Shown here piece by piece: positions 10,500 to 22,083 of a stretch of 64,000 bases of DNA (position 1 is the first letter of the stretch; each line of letters begins with the position of its first letter). Under the pieces are notes generated by a model. The model did no database searches. It was not told the origin of the DNA and worked only from the letters and a program-made list of their open reading frames with translations. This stretch comes from Arabidopsis thaliana (Eukaryota; Streptophyta; Magnoliopsida; Brassicales; Brassicaceae): contig NC_003076.8 of the NCBI RefSeq assembly GCF_000001735.4, positions 11,408,001 to 11,472,000 of the forward strand, in the 5' to 3' direction. Position numbers and translations under genes: made by a program.

Positions 10500-11646
10500 A
10501 TTGAGGATGAAAATATATGTCTGGCGGACAGTGCTTCTACACACTATCTTTAAAGATAAAAGTACTTCTCCTCTCTCGAAATAAATGACTCCGCTAGAAG
10601 CGTGAGTACTATAAATGGCCATGCAAAGATAATATTAGGCTTTGGCAAAGTCAATTTTACAATGCCAAGGGGATCTCATTTTAAAGTAAATGATGCATTA
10701 TACTCCCCTAAATCTCATAGAAACTTGATAAGTTTCAAAGATATCCAAAGTAATGGATATCATATAGAGACTATGAATAAAGATGGCATTGAATATCTTT
10801 GCATAAAATCCGAGAGGCAATATATATTAAGAATTGCCAATGCTATCCTGCAGATTATATTGCACAAAAATAAATATAATCGCATCAGATGTTAATGTAA
10901 ACTCGAGTGACAATCACTCGTGTGAGTTTACTAGTACATTTAAGATATGACATGAAAGACTTGGACATCCTGGTTAAGTCATGATGCGAAAAATTATGCA
11001 AAATTCTAATGACCATCCATTGAAAAACCAGAAAATATTTAAATCTGGTGAGTTTTCATGTAAAGCATGTTCTCAAGGAAAACTCAGAATAAGTCCATCA
11101 CCAAACAAAATTGGGAATGAAAGACCTGAATTCTTGTCGAGAATTCATGGTGATATATGTGGGCCAATCCACCCACCGTGCGGGCCAATTCGATATTTGA
11201 TGGTATTAATTGACGCATCTACTAGATGGTCACATGTATGTCTTTTGACTACACGAAAAACGGCTTTCGCAAAATTCATTTCCCAAATAATCAGGTTAAA
11301 GACACAATTTTCTGATAATGCCATAAAGAAAGTCAGGCTTGATAATGCTGGGGAATTTACTTCACAAACCTTTAATGACTATTGTGTATCGATGGGATTC
11401 GATGTAAACCATCTGGTCCCTCATGTTCATACACAAAATGGCATGGCCGAACCATTAATTAAACGGTTGCAACTCATTGCAAGACCGTTAATATTGAGAA
11501 CAAAACTCCCAATTTCTATATGGGGTCATGCTATATTGCATGATGCGGCTTTGGTTCAGATTAGACCAAACGCAGATAATGAATATTCCCCTTTACAAAT
11601 GACTTATGGTCAAATACCAAATTTATCCCATCTTCGCCTTTTTTGA
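10500..11646 (+). pseudogene. Copia protease and integrase region (fossil)
   Basis: The protease active-site segment CLADSASTHYL appears at about 10516-10548, followed by INGHAKIILGFGKV and the NLISFKDIQSNGYHIET segment. A pre-integrase zinc region follows (HERLGHPG near 10955; CKACSQGK near 11062). The integrase core then has IHGDICGPI, LMVLIDASTRWSHVCLL and VRLDNAGEFTSQTFNDYC, the usual DD35E context. The order protease-integrase before reverse transcriptase defines Ty1/Copia. Broken in a few places. Confidence 0.87.
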
Positions 11647-11772
11647 TGTGCGGTATATGTGCCTATAGCACCGCCACAAAGAACAAAAATGGGGCCCCAA
11701 AGGAGATTGTGAATATACGTCGGTTATGTATCACCGAGTATAATAAGATATCTTGAACCACAAACTGGTGAT

Positions 11773-13081
11773 TTGTTTACGGGACGTTTTGCCAATTGCT
11801 ATTATAATGAAGATGAATTCCCAGCTTTAGGGGAAGGAATTCATAAAATGCATATGCATAAAGATATAGAATGGTGCGCACCATCTTTAAAATATTTTGA
11901 TCTCCCCACAAAGCAACGTGAGTTGGAAGTAGAAAATATTGTACATTTACAAAATATGGCAAATCAATTACCAGATTCGTTCATCGATACAAGAAAGGTG
12001 ACAAAGTCATATATCCCCGCTGCAAATACCCCATCAAGAGTTAAAATTCCTAATGAACTGGAATTAGATGGGAGCAAAATTAATGAACATAAGGTTCAAT
12101 TAAAGCGTGAGAGGCATATTGGCTTAAAAGATAAAAATCCTCAAAAGAAATTGCAAGAAGAAAATAAAAAGGTTCTTCAAGAAGAACCAAGTCCTCGGGA
12201 CGATAGAGAAAATCATGAGATTTCCATTAATTATGCCCATGATGGTATCATATGGGATAAAGATGATATTGATGATAAAAATAGAATATTCTCCTTTTCT
12301 TTATCTAAAGAGATCGATCAAGAGAATGATGATCTAGATCCAAAGACATTATCCGAGTGTCAGAAAAGGCCAGATTGGGAGAGATGGAAAAATGCCATGC
12401 AAGCTGAGTTGCACTCCGTTAATAAAAGAAATGTCTTTGGACCTATTGTCACTGCATCTGATAGTGTAAAACCTGTTGGATACAAGTGGGTATTCGTGCG
12501 AAAAAGAAATAATAAAAGATGAGATCACACGATATAAAACATGACTTGTTGCACAAGGTTTCTCTCAAAGACCAGGAGTTGATTATGAAGAAACATATTC
12601 TCCGGTCATGGATGCAATTACATTTAGGTACTTAATGAGCCTTTCGGCATCTAATAATTTAGATATGTACCTTATGGATGTAGTGACAGCTTATTTATAT
12701 GGATCTCTTGATAATGATATATATATATATGAAAATCCCGGAAGGATTAAAACTTCCCGAGGCATTAGACACATCAATGTCTAAAGATATATATTTGTCA
12801 AATTACAGCGATCACTTTACAGATTGAAACAATCCAAATGCATGTGGTATAATTGTTTAATAAATTATCTACTTAAGAAAGGGTATGTGAATAATGAAAT
12901 CTGCCCTTCCGTCTTCATTAAGAAATCCCCTTTGAGATTTGTGATCATTGCTGTTTATGTTGATGACCTAAATATAATTGGAACTCCATAGGAGATTGAT
13001 GGTGCACGAACTCATATGAAAGAAAAGTTCGAAACAAAAGATCTTGGAAAGACAAAATTTTGTCTTGGGCTCCAAATTGAG
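11773..13081 (+). pseudogene. Copia reverse transcriptase N-terminal and palm region (fossil)
   Basis: A hydrophilic linker (11773 to about 12330) leads into RPDWERWKNAMQAELHSV and PVGYKWVFVRKRN. Further on come PGVDYEETYSPVMDAITFRYLMS, VTAYLYGSLDND and the YVDDLNIIGTP box near 12955-12990, up to GLQIE at the insertion point. About 1 kb of this is shared with the first Copia fragment at 4350-5402. A solo LTR interrupts it at 13082. Confidence 0.86.
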
Positions 13082-14843
13082 TGGTAAGTGTGTATTTTGC
13101 ATGTTTTGAGCATCCATCTCTCATCACTTTAGCATCATATCATCACTGTTTTATACCATTTCACATCATTTGTCATCACTTTGCATGTTTAGGATAGTTT
13201 TGCATGCATGTTGCATATTTGTGTTGTTTTTAGGTGATTTGGAGCTGTTGACGAGCTAACTGGAAGAAGCGGACCTGATCATGATAAACCACTCGACCCA
13301 GAGGTCGAGTAGGAGCTTCAAGATCTCAAGAGACCACTCGACCCCCAGGTCGAGTAGAAGACATCACCACTTCACCTCACCACTCGACCACCAGGTCGAG
13401 TGTCTTCATCTCCATCTCCTGACCACCACTCGATCACATCACTCGACCCCGAGGTCGAGTGTCTTCATCCCATTGTCAGACCACTACTCGACCTCATCAC
13501 TCTACCTGGAAGTCGAGTATCACCATCACCACCACTCGAGTGCATACTCGATGACAAGCTTCAGAGCCTTCTTCATTCCGCACTCAACTAGACACTCGAG
13601 CACAAGGAAGAAAAGAAGACTCCAGCTATTCACTCGACATCCCACTCGACCCCATGGGTCGAGTACAGTTCTTAATCCGTCCCAATACTTCATCGTTTTG
13701 AGTATTAGGGTTTCGGAATATTTGGCTATAAGTAGCATGTACTCCATATTTTCGCAAACAAGTTTTTTATCTAGTTTTATTCCGCAGACTTTGTGTTCTA
13801 GACCTTTTGTAATCCGAATTTGTCTTTATCTATTCAGTATTCAATATTCAGCTTTTGTTCTTGATTTCGTTTACCGTTGTTCATTCTGTTATCATCCTGC
13901 TGTTACACTGTTGTTATCATGTTTTCAACTTGTTCAACGTTTATGCTTTCTATTATGATGTCTGAGTAGTGAATAGGTTTCTGAGGATGGGTTAGAGTAG
14001 TGTCGAATTCTCAGTATGCTAGGTGATTGAGTATTGATTGATAGATCCCTTCTGGATTAGTTGTTCTTAATGCCTATTGCTTTCTGATCAACTGGAATTT
14101 GAGCCCAGACATTTCCGCGCCCAAAAGGTGTTCGATGAAATGTCTTAACCACTAATTCCAGAGATTCGTGACCCTGTACCAAGGTATTGGTTGCAGGGAG
14201 AGTTTTGGCTTTAACTTGTTGATTCGTAATGCCTGTTAGGTTAGCTGTCGTCAATGGTGATTGAGTCTGGGACTAGATTAACTTGAGAGTCTCTGTTGCG
14301 GTGGCACTTAGATTTGGTTAATGAACTTGTTGTCTAGGGTTAATTTATTGAGCATGTTAATCACCTGTAAACTGAGGAAACGAAACTACTCAATTACCCC
14401 ATCCTCGGGAATTCTTTATCTGATTGATTTTATTGTTTACTCTACTGCTGTTTATTGCATCTTGTCATCTGTTGCTTAGTTTCTGGAATTCTTTACTGTT
14501 ACTCGACCTGATACTCGACCACCCAGTTGTCTGGCAACAGACTGTGCAGTCGAGTACCTATGTTTTATTTTCTGTCTGTTACTCGACCTGCCACTCGACC
14601 TCACCCAGTGCTCTACAAAGAGCTGTGGTGGTCGAGTGTTTTACTGTTTCTGTTTGATTTTCTGTTTTCTGCATGTTCACTTAGGACTGCTAAAACACAC
14701 TAAAACCTGTTATTGCTTGGCTTGACTTAGTGACTTCTGATCACATTTTGATTGTTAGCATCACACCCATTTGGATTGACAACCTAAAATACTACAACGA
14801 CATGATAGTGCTTTAGGTTTAATTGATTAAAAACCTATTATCA
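13082..14843 (+). mobile_element. Athila-type solo LTR (1762 bp)
   Basis: Starts TGGTAAGTGTGTATTTTGC (a TGATAAG variant) and ends CCTATTATCA. Flanks TTGAG at 13077-13081 and 14844-14848 form an exact 5-bp duplication inside the Copia reverse transcriptase. It is very similar over its whole length to the LTRs at 14954, 20187/29945 and 52338, and closest by eye to the one at 52338. There is no internal region, so it is a solo LTR. Open frames inside it (for example 13281-13958) are not genes. Confidence 0.95.
13288..13560 (+). repeat. Palindromic ACTCGACC...GGTCGAGT array in LTR
   Basis: A run of short palindromes, each CACTCGACC, 2-5 bases, then GGTCGAGT(G/A), spaced roughly 40-60 bp apart, with half-sites between them. 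Equivalent arrays occupy 15163-15430, 20394-20660 (partly inverted) and 52545-52810 in the sister LTRs. The half-site recurs near the 3' end of each LTR, for example 14510-14640. Confidence 0.85.
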
Positions 14844-14953
14844 TTGAGCATTTCCAAGATGGTATATTTGTGCATCAATTCAATTATACAAAAAGGATTT
14901 TAAAGCGCTTTAATATGGATAAAGCGAATCCTTTATGTACTCCAATGGTCAAT
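14844..14953 (+). pseudogene. Copia reverse transcriptase sliver between two insertions (fossil)
   Basis: 110 bp of Copia coding DNA (HFQDGIFVHQ-like, then KRFNMDKANPLCTPMVN-like) left between the solo LTR ending at 14843 and the Athila element starting at 14954. It matches 5380-5402 plus 7020-7100 in the first Copia fragment. Confidence 0.85.
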
Positions 14954-16650
14954 TGATAAGTGTGTATTTTGCATGTTTTGAACATCCATTTGTCATCACT
15001 TTAGCATCATATCATCACTGTTTTATACCATTTCTCATCATTTGTCATCACTTTGCATGTTTAGGATAGCGTTTGAATGCATGTTGCATATTTGTGTTGA
15101 TTTCAGGTGATTTGGAGTTGTTGACGAGCTAACTGGAAGAAGCGGACCTGATCATGTCAAACCACTCGACCACAAGGTCGAGTAGAAGCTTCAAGACCTC
15201 AACAGACCACTCGACCCCCTGGTCGAGTAGGGGACTTCACAATTTCATCTCATCACTCGACCCCCTGGTCGAGTGTATTCACCTCCACCACCTGACCGTC
15301 ACTCGATCACATCATTCGACCTCGAGGTCGAGTGTCTTCACCTCCACCACCTGACCATCACTCGATCACGTCACTCTATCTGGAAGTCGAGTATCTTCAT
15401 CACCACTAGTCGACTACATACTCGATGGCAAGCTTCAGAGTCTCCATTCCGCACTCAACCAGACACTCGAGCACAAGGAAGAAAAGAAGACTCCATCTCA
15501 TCACTCGACCTCTCACTCGACCACATGGGTCGAATACAGTTCTTAATCCGTCCCAATATTGCGTCGTTTTGAGTATTAGGGTTTCAGAATATTTTGCTAT
15601 AAGTAGCATGTACTTTACATTTTCGAGAACAAGTTTTTATCTAGTTTTATTCCGCAGACACTATGTTCTAGACCTTTTGTAATCCGGATTTCTCTTTATC
15701 TATTCAGTATTCAGTATTTGTTCTTGATTTCGTTTACAGTTGTTCATCCTGTTATCATTTTGCTATTACTCTGTTGTTATCATGTTTTCAATCCATTCAA
15801 CGTTTATGCTTTCTGCAATGATGTCTCAATAGTGAATAGGTTTTCTGAGGATGGGTTAGAGTAGTTGTTCTTAATGCCTATTGCTTTTTGATCAACCGGA
15901 ATTTGAGCACAGACATTTCCGCGCCCAAAAGGTGTTCGATGAAATGTGTGAACCACTAATTCCAGAGATTCATGACCTTGTACCAAGGTATTGGTTGCAG
16001 GGAGCGTTTTGGCTTTAACTTGTTGATTCGTAATGCCTGTTAGGTTAGCTCTCGTCAATGGTGATTGAGTCTGGGACTAGGTTAACTTGAGGGTCTCTGT
16101 TGCGGTGGCATTTAGATTTGGTTAATGAACTTGTTGTCTAGGGATAATTTATTGAGCATGTCAATCACCTGTAAACTGAGGAAACGAAACTACTCAGTTA
16201 CCCCATCTTCGGGAATTCTTTATCTGATTGATTTTATTGTTTACTCTACTGCTGTTTACTACATCTTGTCATCTGTTGCTTAGTCTCTGCAATTCTTTCC
16301 TTTTACTCGACCTGATACTCGACCACCCTGTTGTTTAGCAACAGACTGTGCAGTCGAGTGTCTCTGTTTCGTTTAGTGACTGTTACTCGACCAAGTCACT
16401 CGACCACACCTACTGTTCTGTAACGAGCTGTGTTGGTCGAGTGCTTTTATTATTCTGCTTGAATTTCTGTTTTCTGCATGTTCACTTAGGACTGCTAGAA
16501 CACACCAAAACCAGTTATTGCTTGGCTTGACTTAGTTACTTCTGATCACATCTTGATTGTTAGCATCACACCCATTTGGATTGACAACCTTAAGTACTAC
16601 AACGACATGATAGTGCTTTAGGATTAATTGATCTTAAAAACCTATTATCA
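14954..16650 (+). repeat. Athila 5' LTR (1697 bp)
   Basis: TGATAAGTGTGTATTTTGCA... to ...CCTATTATCA, followed directly by the primer site. It contains the ACTCGACC palindrome array (15163-15430), a TATA-like CTATAAGTAG near 15598 and a second cluster of half-sites near 16310-16445. Frames that look open inside it are not genes. Confidence 0.94.
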
Positions 16651-16653
16651 ATT

Positions 16654-16671
16654 TGGCGTCGTTGCCGGGGA
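16654..16671 (+). promoter_or_regulatory. Athila primer-binding site (tRNA-Asp type)
   Basis: TGGCGTCGTTGCCGGGGA lies 3 bp after the 5' LTR. Athila elements are known to use the 3' end of tRNA-Asp (complement TGGCGCCGTTGCCGGGGA); the site here differs by one base. It would prime minus-strand DNA synthesis. Confidence 0.9.
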
Positions 16672-16676
16672 GAATC

Positions 16677-18545
16677 ATGAGTAATTACAGTGGCAGTTCT
16701 TTAGTTGATTCTCACTACAACATGGATGAGACAGAGTCGTCATCTTCAAGGCCAGAGAGAGAACAGAGAGAATATGACAGCTTTAGAAGAAAAGCTGAGA
16801 TAGCTCGAGGGAAGAGAGTGATGACATAGAGGTATGAGCTTATAGATGAGGATCTGGAAGACGAGTACATGCTTGAGCATACTCGCAGAGCCACCAAATT
16901 TCTGCACAAAGCCGATGTATTGCTTGCTGAGGAATATATTAGGCTCTTCAAACTGAATGAGTTCTGTAGCACGAGGTATCCTTGCTCGACCACACTTGCA
17001 CAACTCGAATTATTGGAGGATGTTCAGCACCTGTACCAAAGTTGTCATCTGGACACTCTGATGGCTTATCCGTATGTAGCATATGAAGAAGAGACAATTA
17101 AATTCCTCTCTACGCTGCAAGTGGAGCTTTATCAAGGTATGACTTCTGATGAGTTGGATTGTGAAGGATTGGGATTCTTGAGATTCTTTGTGTATGGTCA
17201 TGGGTATAGGTTATCAATCAAGCGCTTGGAAGGATTGTTTGGTTTCCCCAGTGGAACGAGAACTAAGCCCAAGTATGATAGAGAAGAGTTGAAAGATTTA
17301 TGGATCACCATTGGCAGCTCTGCACCGCTGAACTCTTCTAGGTCAAAGAGCAATCAGATACGTAGCCCTGTCATCAGGTACTTCCAGCGTTCTATAGCCA
17401 ATGTACTCTACTCACGAGAGATCACAGTGACTGTTACTAATTCTGATATGGAGATGATCGCTATGGCTCTCAAGGGAACTCTTCGCCAAACTAAGAACGT
17501 CATGTCTCTCCAAGGTGAAATCAATGACACACCTCTCTCTGTACTTCTTCTGATCCATCTGTGTGCATACAAGAACTAGGTTGTCAGCAATAACCACAAG
17601 AGAGCACGAGGCGCTCTGTGTATAAGTGGTGTTGTGACACCGATTCTGATAGCTTGCGGAGTCACAATCACATCTGATGGACTCGAGACACGGGCAATGG
17701 ATATCGAGCATCTACGTCACTGCAAATTCCTGGAGTTCGCAATGGTTGGCGACTTGCACCGGTTCAGGTTTGAGCACTCTACAAATAAGAGAGCTAGCAT
17801 ACTTCTCCCTAGCCCTGAGGTTACACGGATAATAGAGGGAGATAACATTGATTTTCGGCCTGAGATTGGACGCCTCTACTATGAGAACGCTCCGCCATTG
17901 GATGAGGATGATCTTCTAGAAGAGGCTGCTGAGGATGGGATGGATGAAGAACGAGCAGTGGAGTTCGACACTAGCATGTATCCCTTTGGTGAACATGTAC
18001 CTCGAGCGAGGGAGAGCAAGAGCTTGAGTGAAGCTCATAGGAACAACAGTAAACTACAAAAGTGGTGCAAGAAGCAGGAGAAGCTGCTCGCCAAGTGTTT
18101 CAAGACTATCAAGTTATTGAAAGATAAGCTGAGTTGTTCCTCCTCCACTACTGCTATTCCATAGGGTCAGCCTCCTCTAGAGATGCCATCGAGGAGATTT
18201 GATGAGCCTGAGCACAGGCCTGAGCTTAGTGAGCAGAGGGTCTCACATGTCCAGGCTAGGCATTCGTCATTCGAGTCCCGGGAGCACAAGAGAAGGAGGA
18301 AGGCTACACTCACTCGATCTAGCAACAGATCACGCATAATTCACTCGAGGAGATCACTCGACCGTGGTACTGGCCGCAGCAGAAGAAGGGAGGTCGAGTA
18401 TCCTCAGAGCGGTGCTGGCCGCCATAGAGTTGATAAGGTCGAGTACCCACCTGCTGGAGCTGATACGGAACAAGGCGGTTCGTCTATGGCCTGGGAGCAA
18501 TCACAGGCAGCCATTAACGACCAATTTTGTTCATTCTTTGACTGA
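16677..18545 (+). pseudogene. Athila ORF1 (fossil)
   Basis: The ATG at 16677 lies six bases after the primer site and opens MSNYSGSSLVDSHYN. The main body (16869-18164) has MAYPYVAYEEETIKFLST, GLGFLRFFVYGHGYRLSIK and LEGLFGFPSGT, which I recognise as the Athila ORF1 family (Pfam ATHILA). The C-terminal part is acidic (APPLDEDDLLEEAAEDG) and then basic and Arg/Ser-rich, with the DNA-level GGTCGAGT motif embedded in it. The role of ORF1 is not established; it is not clearly gag or envelope. The last part (18350-18545) is repeated in the other Athila element at 61700-61850. Confidence 0.82.
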
Positions 18546-20171
18546 GGTAAGCGCCTCACTTCACCATTGTATTATATCATCTGTTGTGATTTGTTCTTCA
18601 TTTTGTTTCTGTGATTGATTTGTCCTGAGTACTCTCTTCCAAGTTTATTCACACAGTGGACTATGTGATTTAAGTTTGGGGGAGGGCTTAGGAAGTGTGT
18701 GTTGCATTGTGTATATTTTTGAGTCTGCATTCATCTAAGGCATAGAAAAACAAAAAAAATTTTGAAAAATTTCAGAAAATGATTTAAAAAAAACTAGTGT
18801 TCATGTAGTTGCATTACATTTAGAATCGAGTCTAGAGTGTTTCATTTAGGATTGTTGCATGTGCATAGGAGATAATGATGAGATAGCCTTGTAAGCATTT
18901 TGGTTCATCGGATAAACTCAGTGCCCTCGTTGCTAGTTGTCTGTTGCATAGTCAATGAATTTGAAATAAAACTGAATCATGCCTAGATTGCTCTACTCGA
19001 CCACACTGTCATGATCTGATACCATTCCCTATCAATTTGAACCTAAATCTGATCTTTAATTATCATGTCTGCATCAAATTTGAACTCATGGATACCCTAA
19101 AATATTTGGATTTTCTTATTCATTTTGATCACTCTTGTTAATCCAAGTAGCTGATTCTCCTTATTAGAGCAGTTAACTCGAACCCAAACCTAGACTTTCT
19201 TTCAAGCCCTATATCACTTGTGAGTGTTTGTGAGGTCTTATTCCAATTAAGCTTGGTAGAAAGTGTTAGGTTCGTAACGATAGAGAAAATGTCTCATATA
19301 GTTCTAGTTCGCATTTTTTGGAGTAGATAGGACTAGGTGAGCGCTTATACTTTGGGTTGGGATGTGTTTAAAAAACAAAATGGGTTGATTCATTGATGAG
19401 AAAAGGTAAAAGACTTTAGGTGAAGTAAGTTAAAGAAGCAGAAAAAGTCTAGTAAAGGTTTTGGGATTTGTAAAGAAAAGAAAGAGTTCTTGTTAGCTAT
19501 TGAAGATGGGCAAAAGCCCTCGGTTATAAAATGTTAAAAACAAGAACCTTAGTTGTTAAAGAAATCCAAATCCGCTAGATGTATCAAAGTGTTGAGAAAG
19601 CTTCTCCTAGAGTTAAGAGAAAAGAAAAGAATGATTAGGAAAAGGGCTTAAAAGATTCATGAATGCAAAGGGTAGTGTTAAGTTCTTATATTGGGATTGG
19701 AGATGGGATTACCATTAGAGCTTCATTTGATATACTCTAGGTAGATGGGATCTTATCTCTGTATGCATAGCTTGGGACTTACCTTTAGCATTCTACTAAA
19801 GCTTAATCATTTTTTGAGAGATCCTCTGTTACTGAAGCCTATTCTGTAAGGGACCATCTTTGTCTCTTGACCTTTTACCTTAGGCAAATGAGTTCATTGA
19901 TGATGCATTGCTTGATTCACGTTCCAGAACTAATGAATGTTAAAGGGATTGATAGATTTGAAAACATGTGTAGGTCGAGCATATGAGTCGGATTGATTGA
20001 TAATAAGGCATGGCTAATGTTTTTGAGTAGGATTCGATCATATTGCAGCTTAGAACTTTCAACTTGGACATTGATTTCATCTTGTTTATTTGGTGCTTTG
20101 GCTCTGAGTCCCCACTTTCAAACTTCACCTCCAGCTTGTTCTTAATTGTTTGCTTGAGGGCAAGCAAATAC
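18546..20171 (+). other. Athila long 3' non-coding region
   Basis: 1.6 kb with no coding signal, running from the end of ORF1 to the polypurine tract. It matches 61856-63409 in the second Athila element over nearly its full length (for example GTTAGTCCAAGTAGCTGA-type and TTTGTGAGGTCTTATTCC segments). This conservation between families whose LTRs are clearly diverged suggests a retained cis function such as packaging, RNA stability or a subgenomic role. That last point is inference. Confidence 0.8.
18672..18686 (+). promoter_or_regulatory. Internal polypurine-tract-like motif
   Basis: AAGTTTGGGGGAGGG lies about 1.5 kb upstream of the true tract at 20173. The second Athila element has the same pair, at 61971 and 63410. 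Confidence 0.6.
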
Positions 20172-20172
20172 T

Positions 20173-20186
20173 AAGTTTGGGAGAGT
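20173..20186 (+). promoter_or_regulatory. Athila polypurine tract
   Basis: AAGTTTGGGAGAGT lies immediately before the 3' LTR start at 20187. It is the expected primer for plus-strand DNA synthesis. Confidence 0.85.
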
Positions 20187-20483
20187 TGATAAGTGTGTAT
20201 TTTGCATGTTTTGAACATCCATTTGTCATCATTTTAGCATCATATCATCACTGTTTTATACCATTTCTCATCATTTGTCATCACTTTGCATGTTTAGGAT
20301 ATGTTTGCATGCATGTTGCATATTTGTGTTGATTTCATGTGATTTGGAGCTGTTGACGAGCTAACTGGAAGAAGCGGACCTGATCATGTCAAACCACTCG
20401 ACCACGAGGTCGAGTAGAAGCTTCAAGACCTCAACAGACCACTCGACCCCCTGGTCGAGTAGGGGACTTCATAATTTCATCTC
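20187..20483 (+). repeat. Athila 3' LTR, left part
   Basis: TGATAAGTGTGTATTTTGCA through TTTCATCTC matches the first 300 bp of the 5' LTR (14954-15253) with about eight differences. It stops where the Tat insertion complex begins. Confidence 0.93.
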
Positions 20484-20515
20484 GTTTTACGATTTGAGTC
20501 GGCCTCGGCATTTAA

Positions 20516-20661
20516 CAGTGGTGATGAAGATACTCGACTTCAAGGTAGAGTGACGTGATCGAGTGATGGTCAGGTGGTGGAGGTGAAGACACTCGACCTC
20601 GAGGTCGAGTGATGTGATCGAGTGACGGTCAGGTGGTGGAGGTGACTACACCCGACCAGGG
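20516..20661 (-). repeat. Inverted slice of Athila LTR at the Tat border
   Basis: This stretch is the reverse complement of about 15261-15397 of the Athila 5' LTR: GGTCAGGTGGTGGAGGTGA appears twice, as expected from two copies of the complementary stretch. The 32-34 bp between it and the forward LTR (20484-20515) matches nothing else I can identify. When read on the minus strand, that spacer begins TGTTAAATGCCGAGG. Confidence 0.85.
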
Positions 20662-20689
20662 CCCATCCCCCGAACCGCGCAGGAAATTG

Positions 20690-22020
20690 GAAGAGACTGA
20701 GCAGAGCCGGCAATATTGGGAAATCGAGACACGACAAACCGAACAGAAGGAAACGATCCGCAGCTCACTCTTCCCCGTGCAGAAATTGCCGAGGCCGATC
20801 AGATTGGGGTCTCGGACGATGAAGATTCAGAAGAGAACGTTCGATGGGCTGAGGAATACGCCACAAAACACGAAAAAGCGCTATCAAGCTCTCCCTAGCC
20901 AAGGCAGAAAACGAGATGAAAATTGTGAGATCCCAAATGCATAACGCGGTCTCCTCGGCCCCAAACATCGACCGCATTCTGGAGGAGTCCCACAACACTC
21001 CTTTCACACGCAGGATCTCCAACGCAATAATCTCAGATCCAGGAAAGCTAAGGATTGAATACTTCAATGGATCCTCCGACCCGAAAGGACACTTGAAGTC
21101 ATTCATAATCTCTGTGGCCCGAGCCAAATTCAGACCCGACGAAAGAGACGCCGGTCTCTGTCACCTGTTCGTCGAACACTTGAAAGGACCAGCACTAGAT
21201 TGGTTCTCAAGACTCGAGGGAAATTCAGTGGAGAGTTTTCAGGAGCTATCGACGCTCTTCCTAAAGCAATATTCGGTGCTAATTGATCCCGACAAGTCAG
21301 ACGCCGATCTGTGGTCATTGTTTCAGCAGCCGAATGAGCCACTTCGAGACTTCCTCGCGAAATTCCGATCTACCCTAGCCAAAGTCGAAAGAATCAACGA
21401 CGTAGCGGCTCTCTCTGCTCTGAGGAAAGCACTGTGGTACAAGTTCAAATTTCAAAAGGAGCTAAACTTGTCCAAACCACAGACAATCCGAGATTCCTTG
21501 CACCGAGTCTCGGATTACGTTTCCCATGAAGAAGAAATGGAACGACTATCAAAAAGACACGAGCCGCCTAAGCAAACGCCTCGTAGCGATAAATCCCAAC
21601 TCAACGCCCCGAACCACAAAAATGGCGCTCAAGGCGGGACATTCGTTCACCATGAAGGACGAAACTTCTCTGGAGCCCACAATTACCAAACTGATACACC
21701 CCGAGGCCGAGGATGAGGCCGCGGTTGAGGACGCGGATGAGAATCCTACATTTGGACGAAGGATCAACCCGCAGGAAACGGACCAGGAATACTGTGAGTT
21801 GCATAAAAGTTACGGCCATCATATTTCCAGATGTCCTAGCCTCTGGGCGAAGTTGGCAGCAAAATTCCTAGCCGTAGAAATCGGTGGAGGCTTAACCATC
21901 GAGGACTTAGAAGTAGAGGATGCCAAAACCGAACAGGTCAATGCTGTGGCCAATCCCGAGCAGGCGACCCCCGCGGTGAACCTTAAAGGATCCAAAAGAG
22001 GCCGAGGTAATCGCTAAGTA
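20690..22020 (+). pseudogene. Tat gag region (fossil)
   Basis: The gag core shows SAPNIDRILEESHNTPFTRRI, GKLRIEYFNGSSDPKGHL, ARAKFRPDERDAGLCHLF and FQELSTLFLKQYSV, all conserved against the Tat gag at 3484-4349 (minus strand). The C-terminal part has YCELHKSYGHHISRCPSLWAK-type knuckle spacing. It lies directly after the inverted LTR slice. Broken. Confidence 0.86.
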
Positions 22021-22083
22021 GATGACGATGAGCCAGAAGCTGCTCTAGGAAGGATCTTCACAATTTTAGAAGATTCGGCTTTC

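Noticed and set aside
13288-13560. Regularly spaced palindromes resembling a CRISPR array
   Set aside because: This is plant LTR DNA. Spacers are not uniform, repeats are short and imperfect, there are no cas genes, and the array is duplicated in sister LTRs.
13281-13958. 225-codon plus-strand open frame rich in His/Ser/Thr
   Set aside because: It lies wholly inside an Athila solo LTR and translates the ACTCGACC array. The same DNA in sister LTRs reads differently. Not a gene.
16677-18545. Athila ORF1 as an envelope gene
   Set aside because: It directly follows the primer site and shows no signal peptide, furin site or transmembrane segment.
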